Shown: positions 1-4,850 of the stretch, one piece after another | Layout: the number at the start of each line of letters is the position of its first letter | Numbering within the stretch: the stretch's first letter is position 1 | Position numbers and translations under genes: made by a program | Assembly: GCA_040753835.1 (NCBI GenBank) | Contig: JBFMDM010000037.1 | Location: 1-18,134, forward strand | Source of the DNA: JACRIK01 sp040753835 | GTDB lineage: Bacteria; Planctomycetota; MHYJ01; JACQXL01 | Direction of reading: 5' to 3' | DNA: 18,134 nucleotides | The notes under the pieces: generated by a model | Told to the model about the DNA's origin: nothing | Databases searched by the model: none | The model's input: the letters and a program-made list of their open reading frames with translations, nothing else

Positions 1-1310
1 CGACGTTGCTGACCAATGAGAAATGCATCATCAAGGGTGTGCCAGAACTGCGCGATGTGGAGACGCTCCTGCAGATACTGGGTGAACTGGGCGTCCGTGC
101 CGAGCGCAAGGTTCACCCCGTTAGAAGCGAACTCCGCAGAGACCGTGATAGCGAACACGGCAGGAAGAATAATGCTTTATTTGGGACAGGTTCTTCGCTA
201 TCGGACGCTTCTAACGGGGCAAGCGGGGACATTGAAACGCAGGTCGTCTCGGAGAAGAATTCGGTTGCGCGCTACGAACTGGTCAAGACAATGCGCGCCT
301 CGGTCTGCGTACTCGGGCCGCTGGTTGCCAAGCGCCGGCAGGCCAAGGTTTCCCTGCCCGGCGGATGCGTCATCGGAGTTCGGCCCATTGACCTGCACGA
401 AAAAGGACTGCGGCTTTTGGGCGCAAATATTGATTACGAGCACGGCTATCTTCTGGCCCGGACCAGGGGGCTCAAGGGCTGTAATATGTATTTAGGCGGA
501 ACCTTCGGCTCTACCGTTACCGGCACGGCCAATGTCCTGATGGCCGCGGTCCTGGCCAAGGGCAGGACGGTCATAGAAAATGCGGCCTGCGAGCCCGAGG
601 TGCAGGACCTGACCCTGTTCCTGACCAAGATGGGCGCAAAGATAAAGGGTATCGGCACGCACCGGCTGGAGATAGAGGGCGTGAAACGTCTGAAAGGCGC
701 CACGCACACCGTTATCCCGGACCGGATTGAGACCGGCACCTTTATCGCGGCCGGCGCTTTGGTCGGGAAAAGCATTACTATTAAGAACTGCCGCTTGGAC
801 CATTTATCCGCCGTGATAGACAACTACAGCCAGATGGGCGTGAACGTGGAGCGGATATCTGATACCGAATGCCGGGTCAGGCGTGCCGGCACATTAAGGC
901 CTCTGGATATCACCACTCTTCCTTATCCCGGATTCCCGACCGATATGCAGGCGCAGACAATGGTGCTGTTGACTTTGGCGGACGGCATCAGCGTTGTAAC
1001 CGAGCGCATCTATCCGGACCGATTTATGCACGTGGCCGAGTTGAATCGTATGGGTGCGGGCATCCGCAAGGAGGGTTCGTATGCGGTCATCCAGGGCCGG
1101 AGCCGGCTGTCCGGCGCGCCGGTGATGGCCTCTGATTTGCGCGCCTCGGCCGCTATGGTCCTGGCCGGACTGGTCGCGACCGGCACGACCGAAATCCAGC
1201 GCGTCTATCACATCGACCGGGGTTATGAAAAAATAGAAGAGAAACTCAACGCCCTCGGGGCTAATATCAAAAGAGTATCAGATAAAATTCAACCTACAAC
1301 TGAGGAATAA
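1..1310 (+). CDS. murA: UDP-N-acetylglucosamine 1-carboxyvinyltransferase, 5'-truncated by the window edge
   Basis: MurA transfers enolpyruvate from PEP to UDP-GlcNAc, the first committed cytoplasmic step of peptidoglycan synthesis. The reading frame is open to base 1 and the first visible residues align about 40 residues into the family, so the true start lies outside the window and the TTG at 6 is only an apparent start. Numbering from that TTG, the loop LPGGCVIG carries the catalytic Cys at 121 (E. coli Cys115), followed by RPIDLH. PTDMQAQ at 311-317 holds the conserved Asp (E. coli Asp305), and RGYEKIEEKL from 405 is the C-terminal signature. Residues about 36-73 are extra: family members go almost directly from the LG.(K/R).ER segment to the strand before YELVKTMRAS. 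That extra peptide is encoded by the palindromic element at 112-223. The frame stays open and all catalytic residues remain, so the gene looks functional. ffh follows on the same strand after 104 nt of repeat-derived sequence. Confidence 0.96.
   Translation, partial: TLLTNEKCIIKGVPELRDVETLLQILGELGVRAERKVHPVRSELRRDRDSEHGRKNNALFGTGSSLSDASNGASGDIETQVVSEKNSVARYELVKTMRASVCVLGPLVAKRRQAKVSLPGGCVIGVRPIDLHEKGLRLLGANIDYEHGYLLARTRGLKGCNMYLGGTFGSTVTGTANVLMAAVLAKGRTVIENAACEPEVQDLTLFLTKMGAKIKGIGTHRLEIEGVKRLKGATHTVIPDRIETGTFIAAGALVGKSITIKNCRLDHLSAVIDNYSQMGVNVERISDTECRVRRAGTLRPLDITTLPYPGFPTDMQAQTMVLLTLADGISVVTERIYPDRFMHVAELNRMGAGIRKEGSYAVIQGRSRLSGAPVMASDLRASAAMVLAGLVATGTTEIQRVYHIDRGYEKIEEKLNALGANIKRVSDKIQPTTEE
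112..223 (+). repeat. In-frame palindromic element, copy 1 (inside murA)
   Basis: A 112-nt block with inverted ends: CCCCGTTAGAAGCG at 116-129 and its exact complement at 206-219. An inner inverted pair, GATAGCGAA at 147-155 and TTCGCTATC at 194-202, extends the fold. It is read through in frame and starts HPVRSELRRDRDSEH and ends SDASNGAS. It matches 1905-2016 in ffh with only three substitutions (109/112). No target-site duplication was identified. Family alignments predict no residues here, so this looks like an insertion. Confidence 0.93.
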
Positions 1311-1407
1311 TTAGCCACCAGGACACTAAGGCACGAAAATAAAGAAGTTTCTTAGTGTCTTGCCGCCTCTGGCGAGCCTCGCCTGCGGGTGGGGTGACTT
1401 TGTGGCG
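1311..1407. repeat. Intergenic palindromic repeat A1 with nested module B
   Basis: The murA-ffh gap is almost all repeat. The left arm (TTAGCCACCAGGACACTAAG) is answered by an inverted right arm built of CTTAGTGTCTTGCC and TGACTTTGTGGCG. Between those two right-arm pieces sits a GC-rich module B at about 1361-1394. Bases 1351-1394 equal the reverse complement of 3277-3320 at 43 of 44 positions. The repeat ends 7 nt before the ffh ATG, so it would form most of the ffh leader. Confidence 0.8.
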
Positions 1408-1414
1408 AAAGATT

Positions 1415-2848
1415 ATGTTCGAAAGCATCACTGAAAAACTGCAGACGGTTTTCAAGAAACTCTCCGGCCAGTCGCGGCTGACCGAGAAGAACATCCAGGA
1501 CGGCCTGCGCGAGGTCCGGATGGCGCTCCTTGAAGCGGACGTCAACTATAAAATCGTCAAGGAGTTTATTGATACGGTTACCAAACGCGCCGTCGGCAAG
1601 GACGTGATTGACAGCATTACCCCGGCCCAGCAGATTATCAAGATAGTCAACGACGAACTGGTCAACCTGATGGGACCCGTGGAGACAGGAGTCAAGTTTG
1701 CCTCGGAACCGCCCACGATTTTTATGATGGTCGGCCTGCAGGGCTGCGGCAAGACCACCACCTGCGCCAAACTGGCCAAATACCTGACCAAGAAATCGCA
1801 CCAGCCGTTGTTGGTGGCCGCGGATGTCCAGCGCCCGGCCGCTGTGGACCAGTTAAAGACCCTGGGCAAGCAACTCAATATCCCGGTCTATAGCGAGGCG
1901 AGGATTCACCCCGTTAGAAGCGAACTCCGCAGAGACCGCGATAGCGAACACGGCAGTAAGAATAATGCTTTATTTGAGACAGGTTCTTCGCTATCGGACG
2001 CTTCTAACGGGGCAAGTCCGCCCAAAATCTGCGAGAACGCGCTCAAGTACGCCCGCGAGAACAACCTGGATTGTGTCATCCTTGATACAGCCGGACGGCT
2101 GCACATCAACCAGGAACTGATGGACGAACTGAAGGAGATTTCAACCCGGCTCAAGCCCCATTGCGTCTTCCTGGTGGCTGATGCGATGACCGGCCAGGAT
2201 GCGGTCAACAGCGCCAAATCGTTCAACGAATGGCTGCCGCTGACCGGCGTGATTCTGACCAAACTGGACGGCGACGCCCGGGGCGGCGCGGCGCTCTCCA
2301 TCAAGGCCGTTACGGGAAAACCCATCAGGTTCGTGGGCATCGGCGAAAAGATAGACAACTTTGAGGAATTCTACCCGGATCGGATGGCCTCGCGCATCCT
2401 GGGAATGGGCGATATCGTGTCATTAGTGGAAAAGGCCCAGTCCGTGATGGACGAGACCAGGGCCAAGAAACTGGAGGAAAAACTCCGCAAGAACAAACTG
2501 GACCTGCAGGATTTCCTGGAACAACTTCAGCAGATAAAGAAGATGGGTTCGTTAAAGGATATTCTGGCTATGGTCCCGGGCGTGGGCGGGGCAATAAAGA
2601 ACCTGGACATAGACGATAAGCACATCAAGAAGATAGAGGCGATTATCCAGTCAATGACGCCGTACGAGCGGGAGAATCCTGAGGTTATAGACATCAAGCG
2701 CCGCAACCGCATCTCCAAAGGCAGCGGCACCCTGCCCGGCGACGTCAGCCAACTCATCAAGCAGTTCAACGACATGCAGAAGATGATGAAGAATATGCCC
2801 AAGATGGGCAAGATGATGGGCAAAATGGGCGGATTCATGGGCAAATAG
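1415..2848 (+). CDS. ffh: Signal recognition particle GTPase Ffh (SRP54), with an in-frame insertion
   Basis: Ffh binds signal sequences and 4.5S/SRP RNA and delivers ribosomes to FtsY at the membrane. In the 477-residue product the N domain covers about 1-100. The G domain has the P-loop GLQGCGKT at 107-114 (usually GLQGAGKT), DVQRPAA at 137-143, DTAGR at 224-228, TKLDGDARGG from 282 and GIGEKIDNFEEFYP from 308. The M domain has the RNA-binding RRNRISKGSG at 429-438 and a Met-rich tail. Residues about 164-201 are an extra peptide encoded by the element at 1905-2016; they fall between the RPAA and DTAGR motifs, in the SRP-specific insertion-box region. I chose ATG 1415 because MFESITEKLQ matches the family N-terminus; the upstream GTG at 1355 would translate repeat sequence. 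There is no strong Shine-Dalgarno. The stop is 11 nt from the convergent gene end at 2860, with no clear terminator between them. Confidence 0.97.
   Translation: MFESITEKLQTVFKKLSGQSRLTEKNIQDGLREVRMALLEADVNYKIVKEFIDTVTKRAVGKDVIDSITPAQQIIKIVNDELVNLMGPVETGVKFASEPPTIFMMVGLQGCGKTTTCAKLAKYLTKKSHQPLLVAADVQRPAAVDQLKTLGKQLNIPVYSEARIHPVRSELRRDRDSEHGSKNNALFETGSSLSDASNGASPPKICENALKYARENNLDCVILDTAGRLHINQELMDELKEISTRLKPHCVFLVADAMTGQDAVNSAKSFNEWLPLTGVILTKLDGDARGGAALSIKAVTGKPIRFVGIGEKIDNFEEFYPDRMASRILGMGDIVSLVEKAQSVMDETRAKKLEEKLRKNKLDLQDFLEQLQQIKKMGSLKDILAMVPGVGGAIKNLDIDDKHIKKIEAIIQSMTPYERENPEVIDIKRRNRISKGSGTLPGDVSQLIKQFNDMQKMMKNMPKMGKMMGKMGGFMGK
1905..2016 (+). repeat. In-frame palindromic element, copy 2 (inside ffh)
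   Basis: The same element as in murA: inverted ends at 1909-1922 and 1999-2012, each 14 nt and perfectly complementary, spanning 104 nt. The strand, the reading frame and the resulting peptide (IHPVRSELRRDRDSEH to SDASNGAS) are as in copy 1. Substitutions relative to copy 1 are at about 1939, 1956 and 1978. The reading frame continues into the conserved G domain. Confidence 0.93.
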
Positions 2849-2859
2849 GGCCGGCGCGT

Positions 2860-3255
2860 CTAGTTCTGTTTTATATGCTGCTTAACGAACTCCGCGACCT
2901 GGGCTTTATTATTGCCGGCAATTAGATATATTCCCCGGAAACTTTCCAGGCGCGAGCGCTCCTTGAACGGGCTCAATAGGACGCCGTTTCTGTCCTCATA
3001 AAAACTCTGGAAATAACTCCAGGACCGCTTTTGGGTTGAGCCCAAGAAGCGCACATCCACGCCCTCGGCGTTCAGGGTGTAAACCGTGGGCAGGAAGAAC
3101 TGCCTCATAGAAAAGACCAGCAAGGTCAGGGCAACCAGGGCAAAGCCGGCGCTTTCGGTGGCAAACAGCGCCAGGAGGCAGATAAGGATTATAAGGAGGA
3201 CCAGAAAGACGGATTTTTTGTGGTCGGCCTTAAAAGGGTGCGCGGTCCATTGCAT
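2860..3255 (-). CDS. Small membrane protein of unknown function, hairpin membrane anchor plus cytoplasmic domain
   Basis: I do not recognise a named family. The 131-residue product has a short basic N-terminus and two adjacent hydrophobic stretches at about 15-49 with a short ATESAG turn, consistent with a membrane hairpin. A soluble domain of about 80 residues follows, with alternating short strands and a C-terminal helix (NKAQVAEFVKQHIKQN). This layout resembles bacterial PH-like membrane proteins (YcxB/YdbT-like), but that is only a fold-level guess. The start ATG at 3255 lies directly after a TATAAT-like stretch, with no Shine-Dalgarno. It is convergent with ffh, and repeat A2 lies just upstream. 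Confidence 0.75.
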   Translation of the reverse strand: MQWTAHPFKADHKKSVFLVLLIILICLLALFATESAGFALVALTLLVFSMRQFFLPTVYTLNAEGVDVRFLGSTQKRSWSYFQSFYEDRNGVLLSPFKERSRLESFRGIYLIAGNNKAQVAEFVKQHIKQN

Positions 3256-3262
3256 ATAATTA

Positions 3263-3420
3263 TAGCCACGAAGGCACCCCGCCCGCAGGCGAGGCTCGCC
3301 AGAGGCGGCAAGACACTAAGAATCCGCTTCTCGGTCTCTACAGAGTTCGCTGGACGCCTGTCTGCGTGCAGTTCGCCTACACAGGCAGGCGGTCACTTCG
3401 TGGTTTTTGTGCCTTAGTGA
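3263..3420. repeat. Composite intergenic repeat A2 with nested modules B, D-like and F
   Basis: The outer arms are AGCCACGAAGGCACC at about 3264-3278 and the inverted CACTTCGTGG..TTGTGCCTTAGTGAC to 3421. Inside, in order, are module B (3277-3320, reverse complement of 1351-1394), a degenerate D-like stretch (CTCGGTCTCTACAGAGTTCG, 3330-3349) and an F palindrome (GCCTGTCTGCG to ACAGGCAGG, 3356-3389). The gap between the flanking genes, 3256-3438, holds nothing else I can support. Confidence 0.75.
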
Positions 3421-3438
3421 CAGATATTTGGTTACTAT

Positions 3439-4008
3439 TTATTTCGTCCCGGTTTCCTTGAAACTGTTGACCACCGATTCCAGGACCGGCTTGTTTTTCT
3501 GGTAACTGGACGGCATAGTCCAGGCCAGGATTTGGTAGAATTTGTCGTTGCCGTCTGTTGTGGTATGGAGATAGACGATTTTGACGCCGCTGACCACGCC
3601 GCGCAGTTCGTACTGGACAGCCGGACGGCCGTTTATTGTCAGCATCACCGGCCCGGCGGTCTGCTTGCAGTCCTTGATGTTTTCCATTATAGAGGAGCGG
3701 GTTATGTCTGAATGCCCGTTTATGTTCATTCCGTCCTCAAGGTCCGCCTTGCTGTCCGGCAATACCACGATGTAATTTTCGCCTACGATATCCGCGGCCT
3801 GGAGCATAGCGTCGTCGTGCAGGTCGGTCCGCTTTTTCCAGTTGCCCGGAGCGGTTATCTGCGCCGAGCCATCATCGGATGTAATCGTTACCGGTTCTTT
3901 TGCCGCTGCGGAAAGAAACGCCTCTTTTATCTTGTCGCACCCAACGGTTGACAGTGCCGACCAGACCAGCGCCACCAACAACAGGACCAGCAGGTTTGTT
4001 CTTCTCAT
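3439..4008 (-). CDS. Putative lipoprotein with a PsbP/DcrB-like domain
   Basis: The 189-residue product starts MRRTNLLVLLLVALVWSALS and continues to a lipobox-like STVGC with the lipidated Cys at 24, so it should be anchored to a membrane facing the periplasm. The rest is one globular domain of about 150 residues, with APGNWKK near 53, a central GRPAVQYEL segment and a C-terminal YQKNKPVLESVVNSFK helix. This ending is typical of PsbP/DcrB-type (DUF1795-like) proteins, whose role is poorly known; the assignment is by motif impression only. The frame extends to an ATG at 4098, but ATG 4008 is preceded by AAAGGAGAAGG and begins the signal peptide, so it is the better start. The longer version would translate the inverted repeat at 4027-4094. 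Confidence 0.8.
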   Translation of the reverse strand: MRRTNLLVLLLVALVWSALSTVGCDKIKEAFLSAAAKEPVTITSDDGSAQITAPGNWKKRTDLHDDAMLQAADIVGENYIVVLPDSKADLEDGMNINGHSDITRSSIMENIKDCKQTAGPVMLTINGRPAVQYELRGVVSGVKIVYLHTTTDGNDKFYQILAWTMPSSYQKNKPVLESVVNSFKETGTK

Positions 4009-4026
4009 AAATACCTTCTCCTTTCG

Positions 4027-4094
4027 CCCCGCACCTAAATGCCTGATATAATTATAACTAATTCTTTTGGCTTCCCTGGCATTTAGGTGCGGGG
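4027..4094. repeat. Perfect 17-bp inverted repeat between two genes
   Basis: CCCCGCACCTAAATGCC at 4027-4043 and its exact complement at 4078-4094 flank a 34-nt AT-rich loop. It lies between two minus-strand genes and could act as a terminator for the upstream methyltransferase or be a small mobile palindrome. There is no run of T after the stem to settle it. Confidence 0.85.
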
Positions 4095-4107
4095 TCAATA
4101 TTTTATT

Positions 4108-4698
4108 CTACAGGTAAAACTCCTTTACCAAAGCCAGGGCGATGGTGCCGAAGAAACCGCCAAGGGTGCCCAGTTCGGCCAGCAGGACCCGGCCCCAGGG
4201 GAATTCGGGCCTGATTTCGTGGGGCTGGGCGCCGGAGAGTTTCGGGCCCCAGCGTGGCACGACTTTGCAGTAGTTCTCGTATGCCTGGCCGTATTTTTCG
4301 CGCATCCGGTGTTCCTCATACCATGTGATGAGCAGATGGTGCAACAGGAATATCACGCCCAGGGCAATCGGGATATACCAGAGCAGTCCGAACATCACAG
4401 CCGCGCCGCCGAATCCGATGATATTGCCCCAATAGAGTGGGTTGCGGGTGACACGGTACGGGCCGTCCGTGGTCAGCACCCTTTTCAGCGGGTCTTCGGG
4501 CTTGCCTTTCCAGCCGATATAGCGGGCCGCATAAACCCTGGTCCAGGAGCCCAGGAATACCAGGAACCCGCCGATGGGCCAGATGAGCCAGTGCCGGGTC
4601 TCCTGCCAGCGGATAAAAACCATCGGCACAAAGGTGGCGATATACAGTATCCAGCGCCAGCGGAAGATGAATCGGCCCAGGTAATAAGTTGTGTTCAT
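4108..4698 (-). CDS. Isoprenylcysteine carboxyl methyltransferase (ICMT)-family membrane methyltransferase
   Basis: The 196-residue protein has hydrophobic segments at about 12-30, 38-58, 93-125 and 170-192. It carries the family core: YRVTRNPLYWG at 81-91, then after a membrane hairpin EEHRMREKYGQAYENYCKVVPRW at 128-150. In ICMT/PEMT-like enzymes this RNPxY...EE...Y..Y...VPR pattern forms the S-adenosylmethionine site at the membrane face. Bacterial members methylate small lipids or unknown substrates, and nothing nearby identifies the substrate. The ATG at 4698 has no Shine-Dalgarno but is preceded by an AT-rich TTTATATATT stretch. The gene is co-directional with the lipoprotein gene downstream, separated by the 17-bp inverted repeat. 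Confidence 0.88.
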   Translation of the reverse strand: MNTTYYLGRFIFRWRWILYIATFVPMVFIRWQETRHWLIWPIGGFLVFLGSWTRVYAARYIGWKGKPEDPLKRVLTTDGPYRVTRNPLYWGNIIGFGGAAVMFGLLWYIPIALGVIFLLHHLLITWYEEHRMREKYGQAYENYCKVVPRWGPKLSGAQPHEIRPEFPWGRVLLAELGTLGGFFGTIALALVKEFYL

Positions 4699-4710
4699 AA
4701 TATATAAAGA

Positions 4711-4840
4711 TTAGCCACTAAGGCCTCATAAGGCATAACTCGCAGATAAAGTTTCCTTGTCGCTAACTGCGAGTAAACACAAAGGCACCAAGAAGAAGTT
4801 AACCGGTTGTTTTCTTTGTGTCTTCGTGCCTTGGTGGCAA
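4711..4840. repeat. Composite intergenic repeat A3
   Basis: Another family-A palindrome: TTAGCCACTAAGGC at the left and CACAAAGGCACCAAGAAG mirrored by CTTTGTGTCTTCGTGCCTTG at 4813-4832 on the right. An additional perfect 8-bp stem, ACTCGCAG (4738-4745) with CTGCGAGT (4767-4774), is embedded. It fills the whole gap between the methyltransferase start and the end of the propeller gene. Confidence 0.75.
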
Positions 4841-4850
4841 GTAGTTTTTC

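Noticed and set aside
112..223. Intein or intron in murA/ffh
   Set aside because: Far too short, no splicing motifs, and the frame simply reads through the element.
1355..1414. GTG start 20 codons upstream of the chosen ffh start
   Set aside because: It would translate the A1/B repeat; the family N-terminus MFESITEKL begins at 1415.
4009..4098. 30-residue N-terminal extension of the lipoprotein
   Set aside because: It would cover an inverted repeat and hide the signal peptide; ATG 4008 has a good Shine-Dalgarno.
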